DNA of 64,000 nt, from NCBI GenBank assembly GCA_024752435.1, contig CP103027.1, forward strand, positions 496,001-560,000. Reading direction: 5' to 3'. The stretch comes from Allantophomopsis cytisporea. Lineage: Eukaryota; Ascomycota; Leotiomycetes; Phacidiales; Phacidiaceae. A program made the position numbers and the translations under genes. The notes beneath the pieces were generated by a model. That model ran no database searches and was not told the origin of the DNA. It worked only from the letters and a program-made list of their open reading frames with translations. The stretch's first letter is position 1. Each line of letters begins with the position of its first letter. Positions 25,001-36,965 of the stretch are shown here, piece by piece.

Positions 25001-25632
25001 TTCATCAGCAAGTACTAGGACATAGAACAAAACTTCTTGGATCAACAAATGTTGATACTCTCACGACGATGAATAATCTGGCAATGGCGCATCTGGATCT
25101 CGGCAACTCAAAGAAAGCGAAAGAGATCATGGAAAGGGTCTACAACGAAAGGAAATTGAAGCTGGGAAAAGAACACCCATGGACTCTCTGGGCACTATGC
25201 AACTTGGCGAAGATCAACATCGAGCTGGGCCTGCTAAGTGAGGCCGAAGACCAGCTGTTGCCAGGAATCGCAGCAGCTAAGCGAAGTCTTGGTGATGATC
25301 ATCTTGGCGTGCTGATGGGTTCGGGAGAGCTCATCCGTGTATTAACCAGACAAGGACGTTATGAAGAAGCGGAAATACTGTATGCCGACACATTGGATCG
25401 ACTAGAAGTCTCACGAGGCTTTGCACATCCTGACACTGTATATGCTCTATGGAAAGGTGCAATACTCTCCGAGGTCCAAGGAAATCTTACCGAGGCGATT
25501 CGGAGATGCGAGATTGCTTTGGAAAGAGCTGATGAGCGATTGACACGGAAACATCCTCTCGGTGTGAAAATCGAAGAAACTTTGGCTACATTGAGGCAAT
25601 ACTTGATCGACAAGAGCGCAGATATGGACTGA
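22094..25632 (+). CDS. Fungal NLR: alpha/beta-hydrolase + NB-ARC + TPR, interrupted by an in-frame TAG
   Basis: This is a fungal STAND/NLR protein of the kind implicated in non-self recognition and incompatibility. Exons are 22094-22170, 22223-23329 and 23379 onward. The N-terminal SesB-like alpha/beta-hydrolase domain begins VDIIAVHGLNED; its nucleophile elbow reads VCHGLGGILVK, with Gly116 where the catalytic Ser is expected. The NB-ARC P-loop YGIGGAGKTQF lies at about 23268-23291, and a Walker B-like segment WLLIINNADDPD follows at about 23515. From about 24590 there are TPR repeats of about 42 residues of the kinesin-light-chain kind. A TAG at 24766-24768 stops translation after 857 residues; the same frame continues with at least five more repeats to a TGA at 25630-25632 (1145 residues otherwise). 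It is a broken allele, a pseudogene, or a sequence error. Confidence 0.85.
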
Positions 25633-26071
25633 GGTATTTCAAGTTTTGGTTTTTGCGTCATTGATACACGAACACAGTCTATATAATGAAGGTAAGCAGC
25701 TATTCTGCCGGATTCTAAGTTACTCTTAGTTTTGGAATTCTTGGTGGATTCTGTATAGTTGTTGAGATGTCATCTTAGGGTGAACATTTATTTCGTGCAA
25801 GGGCAGGAACACTACCTGAATACTGAGAATCACGTTCACCAGTTACAGCAAAAATAAACAGATACTGGAATGAAAAGCAAGAACTGTCACTTGGGATACT
25901 GAACATTGTAAAGTATGATAATGTTGATTTATTCTTTGTCATAATAGCCTTGCATCTACTCACGCGCAAATAAAAATCTGGCAAACAAAATTCCTCAACT
26001 CCTCATCTTATAACCCAAATTGTACATTCATCCCATTCATCCCATTCATCCTATGACTCTATTCGCCAAAC
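25633..26071. other. Convergent intergenic spacer
   Basis: This 439-base spacer lies between the NLR stop and the stop of the glycine-rich protein. Near 26030-26055 there is a short tandem repeat of a CATTCATCC-type 10-base unit. Nothing else is evident. Confidence 0.5.
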
Positions 26072-27613
26072 TTAAGAACTACCCTGCGTCGCAGCATGAG
26101 CCGCTTCCATTTCCTCGTCTGAAGGCATAGGTACAACCATCAGGTACATAACATTCTGAGTATGTTAGCTTCAATCCTATCCTCTCCATCAAACACGAGT
26201 GTGCTTACCTTCTTAATCAGTTGCTTAATAGCCTGTGGCCCTCCAAATCCTATACCACCAAGACCTCCCATTCCCGGTCCCACCCCTCTGCCATACACGC
26301 CGCCTCTACCATACATGTCGCCTCTACCGTACATGTCGCCTCTTCCCCATCGACCACCATACCCACCACCAAAACCCCTTCCGCCTCCCCGCATATCCAT
26401 AAGCGTCGGCGGATTAACCTTGCCGCCAGTGACAAGCGAGACAAGGTTCCCGCTGCTAGCAGGGTGAGTAGGATCAGCGTAGCGCGAGGTGAACTTCGGT
26501 TTAGGGCCCTGCACAAGGACGCTATCTGGATGCTTCGCCGCATATCTAGCACTAGCTCTCTTGTCGAAATACCCGCTCGCAAACTCTCTCGATTTGATGA
26601 GTTTGTTCTTCTTTTTGGCGGCTTCTTCACCGCTCTGGTCCGCGAGGTCGTCGAGGTCAGGGAATATTAATGGCGCAGCCCGGGGAATAGCCTGGTTTGC
26701 GGTGACACCGTCCGAGCGGCGGAGGGTATGGGTTGCTTTGTTGAACCTGCCGGATGAAGTTTGTGTGATTGAGGAGGAGATGGTGGTTTTGATATCCAGA
26801 CATTCTTCTGTGGCGGCGGAGTCTGGATTCCAGGTCATTACTAGGCAGTAAAGTCCACGAGGGCGGAAGAAGGAGGCGTTTGCGTGGTCAAGGAAGGAGT
26901 TGCCTCTGTCGGGAGTTAGAAGAAATATGAATTTGGGAATGGAGAAATGCATACCTAGTTCTATTTTGAACGTTTGAAACTGTCTTGATGGTGATGAAGA
27001 TGGCTGCGTTGATGGCCAAAGCAGTGAGATCGGGCACGAAGAAGCCTGCGATTCCAGCTAGGTTTATTGCTTGAATCCATGGCGATGCCTGTGTGGCTCT
27101 CTCGAATGTTGTGAGAAAGTCTAGGAATGTAGGCTGATCTATAGCGCAGTCTTTGAGCACTGGTGCATATGCCCTGATGAAACCGCGCGATCGGTCTTTC
27201 GGTCGCTTCTGTGGAAGAATCACTGGCAGTGATAATCTTGTTACTGAGGCGAGTTCTTCTGAGGTTAGAGGATGCTTCTGGACAAAGGCATCGATGATTT
27301 TTGAGATATCTCTCTCCTTAAGGTTTCCTTTCTGCGCAGTCTCCGCTAAAGGTTCTTCCGGGGCAATTTCTTCCTGGGCTTCATCCAGTGCCCAGTATTT
27401 ATCGTCGTTTTCTTCCGGTGAAGCCTTATTGTCTATGGCCGAAGTATAAGATGGCGGCGATGAGGTTGTACTACTGTTGGCCTCATTGCTATTCAATGCT
27501 TTGGTGTTGCGTTTCTTTTCTTTATGATGGGTTATACTCTCGGAAGCCAATCCAATGCCGGCAGCTATGCCCTTGACGGCGAACCCGATGAGTGTGCTAT
27601 TGTTGTTAGACAT
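26072..27613 (-). CDS. Conserved fungal protein with glycine/arginine-rich tail, function unknown
   Basis: Three exons (27613-26955, 26905-26209 and 26155-26072) give 479 residues. I recognise the architecture from uncharacterised fungal proteins but know no function. It starts with a hydrophobic, glycine-rich segment LIGFAVKGIAAGIGLASESI, followed by a polar linker rich in Ser, Glu and Pro to about residue 90. A conserved helical region follows, with ISKIIDAFVQKHP and a hydrophobic patch INLAGIAGFFVPDLTALAIN near residues 185-205. From about residue 390 the chain is low complexity, with GGGRGFGGGYGGRWGRG and three MYGRG/VYGRG-type tandem units, resembling RGG boxes of RNA-binding or phase-separating proteins. 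The 28-codon last exon ends in acidic residues with VVPMPSDEEME. No catalytic motif is visible. Confidence 0.8.
26280..26400. repeat. In-gene tandem repeat encoding Gly-Arg-Met-Tyr units
   Basis: About 15-base units (CCTCTACCGTACATG on the plus strand and near copies) are repeated head to tail inside the glycine-rich gene. On the coding strand they give RGDMYGRGDMYGRGGVYGRG. Such repeats are prone to length change between strains. Confidence 0.7.
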
Positions 27614-28546
27614 GATGAAGGATGTGGGAACGATTCGATTTGACAGATGAGAATGATTTGAGGTTGTACGGAACAGTCAAAGGAACATGAGAACATACTT
27701 ATATTCGACCTTACTGCGTATTGAATGATCATGATAAGGCTCATCATGGCTCTAGTTCTATGGTGAAGAATGCCAGTCCCATCTGCTACGCCGCACGGCA
27801 GCTGCTACGAGCTGCTATGGATGGCTATGCAAACCTGTGGTGTATCAGGCATATTACGCATCCTTTGATACTCTAATGATCCGCATATCATGCTGAGTTA
27901 GTTGTTTTGTTGATTCCAATGAAGGAAGCAATCCGAGAAGATCTCATATGGAAAGGTTGATACTAGACTAGGTAGGCCAGCTAGTCAACGCTGTACGTAC
28001 ATAGTAGTATATGCGAGTATAGAATTGTGTGGTCGTGCGAGTGTCATGGTGTAAAAGCTTGAGTTGTGACTATGGAGAATGCTAAGCTTTTGCTGGGCTT
28101 CAGCCACTCAGCCTGGTGTGGTGCAGTGCTACGACACCCGCACGACCCGCAATTCAACCCTCCACTGGTGCTCTACCACACGACGCTACGAGCTGCTACC
28201 CATAAATGGTCTAGTGCATATACGTCAAGTACCATACCTAAGCACCACCACCTCCACCAATACCCGATCACCATAAATCGATCCTCTTGCTGCTTCAAAC
28301 ACCATGCTTGGCCTCAAATACATATCAATTCTGTTTGAGGAGATGCGCAACAAGGATAATGCTGACGCTGACCATTAGATCAGGTCCCACTTCTTTCACT
28401 CTTCCCCAATCCTTCAATTAACCTCCTCTCTCGCTCCTGGTCCACTTTATCCATTTGAGTAAGCGTTTCGTAGCTTTGTTTTTATCTTTCCACCGTGAGA
28501 TCTCTGTCATTCATTTTACTCCACATTTCATACGCACTTCGCGACT
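27614..28546. other. Divergent promoter region
   Basis: This 933-base region separates the starts of the glycine-rich protein and the Zn2Cys6 regulator. It contains several GAGCTGCTA/CGACG-type short repeated words near 27800 and 28180 but no gene I can support. Confidence 0.45.
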
Positions 28547-30326
28547 ATGGTGTATTGTGGTAAACCAAGCAAAGACTGTGGGCCGTGTAGGAAAAGGAGG
28601 ACCAAGGTAAGCTTTCTTCAATACCTTCTTACCCAATTCAATCGCTTGGTATGTAACCATGATAGTGTGACTTAGGAAAACCTTCATGTTCTCAATGTGT
28701 AAGAACGGGTCGTGTCTGCTCTGGATATAGAGATCCGCTGGCTCTTGCATTTCGTGACCAAACAAAGGACTTTGTTACCTCACAGCTACATGCGACCTTT
28801 AGGATCCGAACATCAACGCCCACGGACAAAGTTTCAGCGAATGTTGAAACACCATGCATCGATGGGCTTACCAGTCTCTCGGAAGTGCCAAGTAGACAAC
28901 TAGTCACCAAGGCTATGAATGTCACTCTTGATCCTCCACTGAAAGTATCGCTACAACAACAAGCAACATGCTACTTCTTCCATAATTATGTATATGATGA
29001 GGCGATGGGAAGTAGCAGCGGCTATATGGGCTACCTACCTCATGTGTACAACAGTCAAGCTGCGGACAACACCTTGAACGATACTATCGTTGCTCTAGGT
29101 CTTGTTGGTATTGGCAACACAAGAAAGTCCTCTTCAACTCTTGCTGCTGCACATGCCAAATATGTGAAGGCCCTATCAGGGATCAACATTAAATTAAGAT
29201 ATGCCAAGGATGCCAAGTCAGATCAAGCTTTGGTAACTGTTATGTTATTAGGCATGTATGAGGTAGGACCCTTAATCAACCTTGCATCTGATCATCCTAA
29301 CGACCCTTAGCAAAATACCTGCAAATCCTCGGAGTCAATGGAGGCTTGGACCAAGCATATTGACGGGGCTGTTGCATTGTTGCATCTTCGAGGCCTCGAC
29401 CAACTAAAAACGAATGTCGGAATTCGAGTGTTTCTGCAGTTGAGGCTTCAAGTAGTAAGTCATCTTTAGATATCCACCGCCACAAATCTGATCTGAAGTA
29501 GATCAACGACTGCATGAAACGCCAAGTACAGGTGCCAGACCATGTATTCCAGTGGAATAAGATAGTTCGCGAATACCAGACCCCAAGAGATAGACTCAGC
29601 AGTCAATTCGCTGAGATTGTCATCCGATTTTGCAATCTCCGTGCGAGTATTCGCGAAAAGAATCCCTCGAGATCTTACTCAAGCGAAATCCTCAGTTGGG
29701 CCTTATTCATTGACCAAGAATGCGTTGACTGGGCCGCAGGCTGTCCAACATACGGCGCCCACCGCATCGTACGCAAAACCGAGCCTAATGAGTCCGTGTA
29801 TTCAGATTTTTACTATATATACCCAAATTCCTGGACAGCGGCAACTTGGAACTACCACAGCTGTATCCGTGTCTTGATTAACGAGATTATCTACGAACAA
29901 CACGTAGCGATGGTGAAGGATGATTCCTACTTCGAGCATATGGCGAATTTCACTCTCGACGAGCAGGAACGAATCTTCGCCTCCGAAGCAACTCTCTACG
30001 AGCTCGCGTCTGACATCTGTGCCAGCGTGCCATACATCTTCCACTACCACAAGTTTCAGGACGGAGAAATCATGGATGAGAGTAGTTGGCCGCCAAAGGC
30101 ATTCAATGGTACGCTGCTTCTCTGGCCGTTGTATACAGCGGCCGTCGTGGACGTTGTTCCGGAGAGTATGCGGCGGTGGGTAATTGAACAGCTCAATAAG
30201 ATTGTGGAGCTCATGGGGGTGAGACAGGCTGCTGCGCTAGCTGGTGCTTTGCATCTACCAGATCGGGATATTATTGCATGGACGGGGAATAAAGACGATC
30301 ATGTGGTTGAAATTAATGAGTTTTAG
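28547..30326 (+). CDS. Zn2Cys6 fungal-specific transcription factor
   Basis: This nuclear regulator has an N-terminal zinc binuclear cluster. Four exons (28547-28606, 28666-29262, 29311-29454 and 29502-30326) give 541 residues. The cluster is split by intron 1: CGPCRKRRTK in exon 1 joins CDLGKPSCSQCVRTGRVC in exon 2, giving exactly C-x2-C-x6-C-x6-C-x2-C-x6-C near residues 10-38. It is followed by SGYRDPLALAFRDQ, a block common to a large Pezizomycotina subfamily annotated with DUF3468-like middle regions. The middle region is helical, and the C-terminus ends with a helix-rich segment (MRRWVIEQLNKIVELMGVRQ). No target can be deduced. Whether it controls any neighbour is not visible; there is no enzyme cluster right beside it. 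Confidence 0.92.
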
Positions 30327-30580
30327 ATGGATGCCGTGTTCTTTTATATTTTTCCTCGACTCTGTTAATTATTTCTATGGAAATATTTTTTTTTAGAGCT
30401 GCACTTGTACCTGATTGCAAAAGGGTCGAAAATTGTGATATTCTTGATCATTGTGGTATATTGAAATGCTGAGAGCATGCTTATGCAATTGCACCTTGAA
30501 ACCATCCCATTCCTCCTAAACCCGCTAATACAAGCACGACTCAATGGTATCTCTTTCTTATCTCACTTCCCAGTCCATCC

Positions 30581-31845
30581 TTATCCGAGTTTTGGTCCGG
30601 GAACATCATTCTACAAGAAAGTCAGCATTCTATCCAAACCCCCATCCCAGTCATCCATTAAAGCCAAAATCACAACTCACCTTGAAATGCTTCTGCTTAT
30701 TCCCCAATCTCTCCACCCCAGCCCGATACTCATTCCACTTCCTCCCCTGCGCCCTCAAGACTTTCTTCTCCGCAGCTCTCAGCGCACGTTTCTGCACCTC
30801 AGGAAGACCAGCCAATCCTTTCTCAGTATTTGCCCGCACCGCAAGTTGGTGCGCATTAGGCTGGTTTCTCGAGAGTTTAGCTATGGCCTTAGACTTAGGT
30901 ATCTCTTGCCCGGTAGCTTCCTCCACTGTAGACGACAAAGCCGGTCTCTCGACAGAAACGAGATCTGGCGATTCGGGATTCGGGGACCGGTGGTGCTGCT
31001 GAAAATAACGCACGCGTGACCGGTGCCCGATTGTTCGGCCTGACGGGAGGTGGAGTTCTTCGTCTGTGGTGAGATCGATGCTCTTCCCCTGCTCGTCTCT
31101 ACTATCCTCAATCTCGCCCTTTAGTGCGTTTTCCTCGTTATCTCCGTTATCCTCTCCTGCAATTACGCGGAACTCTCCCAAGTGTGCTATCTCCTCCTCC
31201 CCTAGCTTGCAGTGCCCTTTGCTGCGCATGTGCGCCTTTACTCCTTCGGTGGAAGTCTTGATCGCGCCGCAGTACAGACATTCGTGCAGTGAGGTGATGA
31301 GTAGTGATAGATAGCGTAGGAGAGCGGATGCATCTAATGACTCAACATCTGGGATGAATAGTCCGTGGGCAGTGCGCATGTGTGAGAGGTTTGTGCTTAT
31401 AGAAAGAGATGTGGTAGCGCAAAAGAGACAAGCTTGGGGATCAAAAAAGGAGGATGAGTCGGACTCAGAACCTGATTCACCACCTTCTGACTCGGAAGTG
31501 GAGGAAAGGAATGGGTTTTTATCCTCTGATGATAGCTTCAAGGTCTGCTTGTCATCTGAAGATACTCCTACAGTTTGGGTTCCCGCTACTTGCTCCTCGA
31601 ATATTTCCCTTGGCAGGGCGGGTAAGGAGGCGATGCGGCGTTTGAGATTCCAGATACTGCATCATGTCAGATAATGCTTTCATTGCACATTACTTCTCAG
31701 AAATATGTCTGAAATTCTTGGAATCGATCATGAAGAGTCATATAGTGGATTTCACTCACTGCCATGAAGATTGCATATGCGTTCTCTGCTCTGCATTTGT
31801 ATCGAAGACGCCGCTGCACAGCGCACAGGAGAAATTACCAACCAT
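30581..31845 (-). CDS. Rei1-like pre-60S ribosome biogenesis factor (C2H2 zinc fingers)
   Basis: This cytosolic protein of the Rei1/ZNF622 family helps release and recycle shuttling factors from late pre-60S subunits. Three exons (31845-31760, 31656-30681 and 30610-30581; introns 103 and 70 bases) give 363 residues, close to the yeast length of 393. The first finger, CALCSGVFDT with HMQSSWH, is completed across intron 1 and followed by IWNLKRRIASLP, a Rei1 hallmark. The middle fingers are CLFCATTSLS with HMRTAHGLFIPD, and CLYCGAIKTS with HMRSKGHCKL. The last exon adds only nine residues. An in-frame ATG at 31881 gives a 12-residue longer start; I prefer 31845 because it fits the family N-terminus. 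This is a conserved core gene among accessory ones. Confidence 0.9.
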
Positions 31846-32716
31846 TATCGTTGTTCCTGTACTCAGAGCTCCTTGTAACATGAAAGATAAGAAAAAACTA
31901 GATTAAGAGTATATACCACTTTTGAGGAGACGTGGAAGGAACGTTGGAAATCGTCGATTTGCGTGTGAGTGCTGATTTGCATCATGTTTACAGCGTCACC
32001 GGATCTTATATACATTATTGTTTCTTTGCACTTATCACAACCTTGTGATATTGATGTCGCCATCATTCTCGTTCGCAAACTCAATTCGAGGTCGATCATC
32101 AAAGGTGGGAGTTCTGAGTCAATAATGATGGAGTATGCGGCTGATTGTTTGGCGATCTTGACTCATGCGACGTGCTCAGCAAATGGGAAGTCGCAAAATA
32201 GAAGTTCGTCGGAACGCGGAGTCATCGCTAGATGCAGACAGGGATCGTGAAGACGCAGCTCGCTCATGAGCTGCAGTCACACTAGAGTATTCAGTACTGA
32301 TGATTTCTATGATAAGGAATCTTGGCTGGTCTTGATCAATTGGGGTGGCGAATGCCATGAGAAATAGAAGCTACAAACTATATAGAACTTGTAAGGGTCA
32401 ATGCATTTATCTCGATTATTGCGGGTAATTCTTAATAACGTAACGTGATTATATACATATCTCGGACTGTATTAGACTGAAGGACCATCACATTTTAATC
32501 CGTTTTCTCTAATCGAATTGTCATTAGGAAAAAAGGTCAATTGCAGATACCAAAACGCTGAAAGGGAGCAAAACATGAATGTTAGATTTTGTACTCACTT
32601 CTATAGCAAAGGCCGACCGTCTTCGATTATATCCAATAATATATGATCATTTGTATATCGCCCATGAATATAGCTCATTATTTCATACGTAACAAACTCT
32701 TCCAGCAAACGTAGTC
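31846..32716. other. Intergenic
   Basis: This gap of 871 bases holds the Rei1 promoter on its left and the 3-prime end of the stand-alone hydrolase on its right. Open frames at 31863 and 31969 are on opposite strands and have no recognisable motif. Confidence 0.45.
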
Positions 32717-33894
32717 TCAGAATTTCTTCTCCTCAGGGGCAATCGAATTTTGATCTCCTTTGACCAACTCAAGAGCCTCAAACATTCTCTGTGCGTCCAG
32801 CATGGTCGCAGCCCTATTTGACCTTGACTCAATGACATCCTTTGCTTCAGAACTATATCTCTTGAGAGCAGCAACAATAGTTCGAAACCCCTGATCAGTG
32901 TTGCGGCTGAACCTACACATTTCCCTGTGATCAGCCGCAATGCCCGACCTCTCCGTATTACCTAATATCGGAGCAGCACTAGACTCTTCAACAATATAGT
33001 CTTTTGTGTACTTCAAATTGGTCTTCTGCTGTTCCCAAAAGAAGTAAACACGAAAATTAGCTATTAACGGAGCAAACTGATCAGTGACATTTTGCAATGT
33101 CTCGGACTCCTCCCTCAGCGCATTTACTAAGCCTGTTTCCGTTTGAAGGGCTTTGCGGGGAAGGGACAGGGATGCCAGCTTCTGTAAGGTACCAAGGATG
33201 CGAGCTTTGCTTGAGCCATGATGAGGAGTGCCGAAGAAAAGGATACCAAATGTGCATGTGTATATTGAATGTAGATGGGCTACTTGTGGCCCCGTACGAC
33301 TTGCAGAATAAGCAAGAGCCTAGATGATGGCCGGTCAATAGGGCCTTTTTAGGTGTCTTTCAACTTACTCTTTTCACAATGATACCTCCGAGTGAGTGAC
33401 AAAGAAATATGATTGGTCTTGTGGCAGCGTCTTCAAGCTGCGACGATAAGTCAGACGAATTCTGTTGAAATATTAAAGTAAACATGGAGCATAAAATACC
33501 TCTCTATCAGCGTAAAGATGCGCAATAAGCGTCTGCGCATGCTGTAAGACTCGATCTGAAGATGTGGCTTGGTTCGACCCAATAAGAGAAGCTATGTTCG
33601 CATTATACCCCCACGTCAAAATGCGCGCTGATGGTAGGTATCTTGGTAGAAAGTCTTTGTGGTTGAGCCAACATATCTCATGTTGGCCAGATGTGTGCGT
33701 CCATGTGCGAAGCGCATCACCGTTGAGACCGTGAACTGCGACAATACTATTCAAGAGTCAATAAGAAAGACTTCGGGTTCATGTGAACAAGGCAAATTTG
33801 ATTCTGATACATACTCAACACTCGCATCGCCTTGTGGCCGATACAATTCTTGAATTCCACATACTTGTTGTGGCTTGTTTCTGTTAGAAAGCAT
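32717..33894 (-). CDS. Stand-alone SesB-like alpha/beta-hydrolase, paralogue of the NLR N-terminal domain
   Basis: Four exons (33894-33815, 33746-33500, 33437-33369 and 33319-32717) give 332 residues. The chain opens with GIQELYRPQGDASVDIVAVH, the typical start of fungal SesB-like hydrolases. The nucleophile elbow is FLCHSLGGIIVK with Ser124 intact. The rest (AHLHSIYTCTFGILFFGTPH, SETLQNVTDQFAPLI, EESSAAPILGNTERSGI) matches the NLR at 22094 almost block by block. The stop falls at the point where the NLR passes into its NB-ARC domain. Its role could be an effector-type lipase or esterase in cell-death signalling, or a truncated NLR. All four splice junctions restore frame, so the gene itself looks intact. 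Confidence 0.87.
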
Positions 33895-34900
33895 TGCGGT
33901 GCTTATGGTGTGCCTAATGCGATATACGTTGACAATATGGCATCGATATCTACACTGGGAGGATACGAGGATACGATCTGGTCGATAACCTTCGTTTTCT
34001 CTCGATCAGTAGATAAGCTACTGGAAGGAAATAGTGCGGATTACAGAGTGGCAGAGCATTTGCGATAATGGATCACGACCTAGGATGCATATGCAGCACT
34101 TTAGATCCTTGCAAGCATGAGCCAATATTCCAGACGCCTCGGGATAACGAGCTCCGTGCGTATGAAGTATAAGTATATATTATTAATAAAGATATTTTGC
34201 ATTCTTGATTCCACCACCCGTCATATCACAATCGGTTTCTTTTCGTAGTCCTTCGGTGCTTCCAAGGATATGTGACTTATCAATTGAGTGTTTACAATTC
34301 TCTATCATCGATAGAATAGTGTTAACTGTCCACTGCTTCAGCCATTAAAATATACAACACGCATTACATGCCCGAATGCACCTCTTCAGCATAACGTAAA
34401 AGTACCCTTATTGAACCATGCCTCTATTAATCACCAAACGTAAGGATCATTTTGCTGTGAGTTGATGGAGAAGCGCGTATATAAGCAGACAAGACGCCGC
34501 AATAGTCTGGAGCTGCACGCACGCTCGAAGAATCGTCTACGTAATTTGACTTGTATTATATATGAAGTGGAATTCAATTCTATTTATGGTGACTAGTAAC
34601 TATCACTCCATAATGCAAGATTATATAGCACTGTTAGTACAAGACACTCGCGCATACAGAAGGGCATCCCGAAGAGATGGCATTGTACGAGTACGCAGAG
34701 TCATGGACCAGGTTGGGTAACACAGTCTTGTTTAAAGACCAATAACACATCATTAGCCGGGGATGGAAAGGCAGTCTATACCTTTAAATATCAAGTTTGC
34801 AGATTCGCGTTATGGAGTACTGGGCAGACAGTTCTCATTTGTTTGAAGAATTTCTACTCCAACGCAAAATCGTTCAGTGCATCCATTACTCGCCTTCAAC
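33895..34900. other. Intergenic
   Basis: One kilobase without a supported gene, AT-rich between 34150 and 34620. It should contain the promoter of the hydrolase and the 3-prime end of the MFS gene. Confidence 0.45.
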
Positions 34901-36965
34901 CTAGGCATCTACAGCCACGTCAGGTGTGTTCTTCACTAGCCCAGTCTTGAATTCTACATGGTCTTTTGTCAGCTTCTTCCCAGTAATAAACCAACTCGCA
35001 AACATTGCACAGCCCGAAGTCACTGCACACAAGATCCAAAGATTATCCAGGGCTTCCGAAAAGGCAGTTTTGGCAGCTAACTGCTGAACGGGATCGGAAA
35101 TCGTGCCGATGACAATGACATTAGATGCCGCGGCCGATCCAGTTAGCAGTTGTGTCAGATTCGACGATAAGCCTGTAGCCAACAACTCTGATTTTTTAGC
35201 ATCCATTCCGTTTTGAAAAACAAGTCCTCCAACAATGACTGCAAGAGAACCGGCGAGATTTCGGACGAAGCCTAGAGTAGCTGTTGCTGTAGCGGTGTCT
35301 TTCGGTTCTACCTGAGCTTGGAGAGCTATAAGAGGAGGTTGGAAGAGTAATCCAGCTCCAATAGCAGCTACCAATTCGAAGCCTATTATGGAGGCTACTG
35401 AGGAAGTTACGCTGAGGTCGATATAGAGGCCGTTCCCAAGAGTTAGCATCACTGCACCTATATAGATCATTCGGACGTATTGGCCTGTTCTGTGGACTAC
35501 GATCCCTGTGATCATGCCGACGATTGACGCAGCAAAGGTTACGGGTAGTATCAATGCACCAGACTCGAATGGGGATAAGCTTTTGACGGCTTGAAAGTAA
35601 AGGGGAAGATAGAATTCTGGCGCAAAGAGTGCCTTCCGTGTGGTTAGCAGCAAAGTAAAGAACAGAGCGAATAGGAGAGTCAACTTACAAAGTCATGTGT
35701 AAATCCGACTATGAGGACGGCAACATTTGATTTGTTGTTGAATAATCCAAGAGGCATGAGTGGATAATCCGCGAGCTTCTTCTCACTAATAATGAAGAGT
35801 ACCGACATAAGGCTCCCGAAAACAATAAGACAAATGACCGTTGGAGAACTCCAACGAAGCATAGCTCCTCCAAAGTTGAGGCCAACCATCAACATACCCA
35901 TCGTACCAATGATTGACAGACTTCCGAACCAGTCAATGGCTTTTATGCCATCAGAAAATTTCGTTTTCGGATTGTGTACGTCCAAGAATAACAATAGCAG
36001 CAGGAACGTTGCTCCTGAAATCGGAAGATTGATCCAGAAAATCCATCTCCACGACGCATATTGGGTGAGAAGACCTCCCATTACAGGACCCACACCTCCT
36101 GCAATGGCCCACATTATTTGTAGGAGACCCAGATACATAGTTCTCGTTCTGAAATAATGATTTTAGCTTGGTGTCTAGTATGAATTGATTGGGAACGTCG
36201 AACCTCATACTGTACAGATCTGATATCACAATATACACAAGTTGAATAAGACCGCCACCGGCCGCTCCTTGTAGTGTTCGACCGAGTATGAGTACATTCA
36301 TGCTTTGTGATGTTGCACATATAATTGAGGTAAGGAAATACCATGCAACTGCTGTCAGAATAATCGGCTACCGATTTCGGATCAGCAGTGTGTCCTAGAA
36401 GAAAGAATTCATGAGAATGAAACTGATGTACCACATATGACTACGAGAGGAAAGAGGAAAGTCTTCACACCTTGCGGCCCCAAATATCTGAGACTTTCGA
36501 CCACAAGGGAGCCATGGTGCCAGTGGCCAAGGAATAGGCAGCACTGACCCAGGCATATCCGGAGTCTGAGTTCAACCTGGCAGCAATTGTAGGTGCGGCT
36601 GTGGCCACGATAGTTCGATTGATAGCCGCTATAAAGAGTGTACACTAATTGGAAGACATGGTCAACAATCAATCGAGCAACGAATTTCGAGACTTGAATA
36701 CTGATAAACATGGAGCCAATTGAACGCGAAGGAAACCACTAACGCTCAAACTCGTTATGATGGCGAAATTCCTGAATTTAGTGGCATCTTTGGCAGGTTC
36801 TGGCTGTATGTCTATAACGCTCATGTCTTCGACAGGAGCTTCAATTTCCCGAGGTTGTTCGGGAGTCACGTTGAACGTAATCTCATCCAAATCTATGTCT
36901 CCATGGTCTTGTACGTTAGAACTCGGCTGGTTCAATTCCACGGAATGGCGCTTGGAAGAGGACAT
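34901..36965 (-). CDS. MFS drug:H+ antiporter, 14-helix DHA2 type
   Basis: This plasma-membrane efflux pump belongs to the DHA2 group (toxin and drug exporters). Five exons (36965-36710, 36628-36471, 36367-36204, 36148-35689 and 35632-34901) give 589 residues. A 65-residue cytosolic tail precedes the first helix. Landmarks are RTIVATAAPTIAARL, then WSKVSDIWGRK (motif A of loop 2-3), LGRTLQGAAGGGLIQL (motif B with its Arg), AIAGGVGPVMGGLLTQ (antiporter motif C) and WRWIFWINLPISG. The second half continues with VRMIYIGAVMLTLGNGLYID. The boundary of intron 1 (donor GTTTAT) is the least certain. Such pumps often sit beside toxin clusters, but no biosynthetic core gene is near. The sequence gives no substrate. 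Confidence 0.9.
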
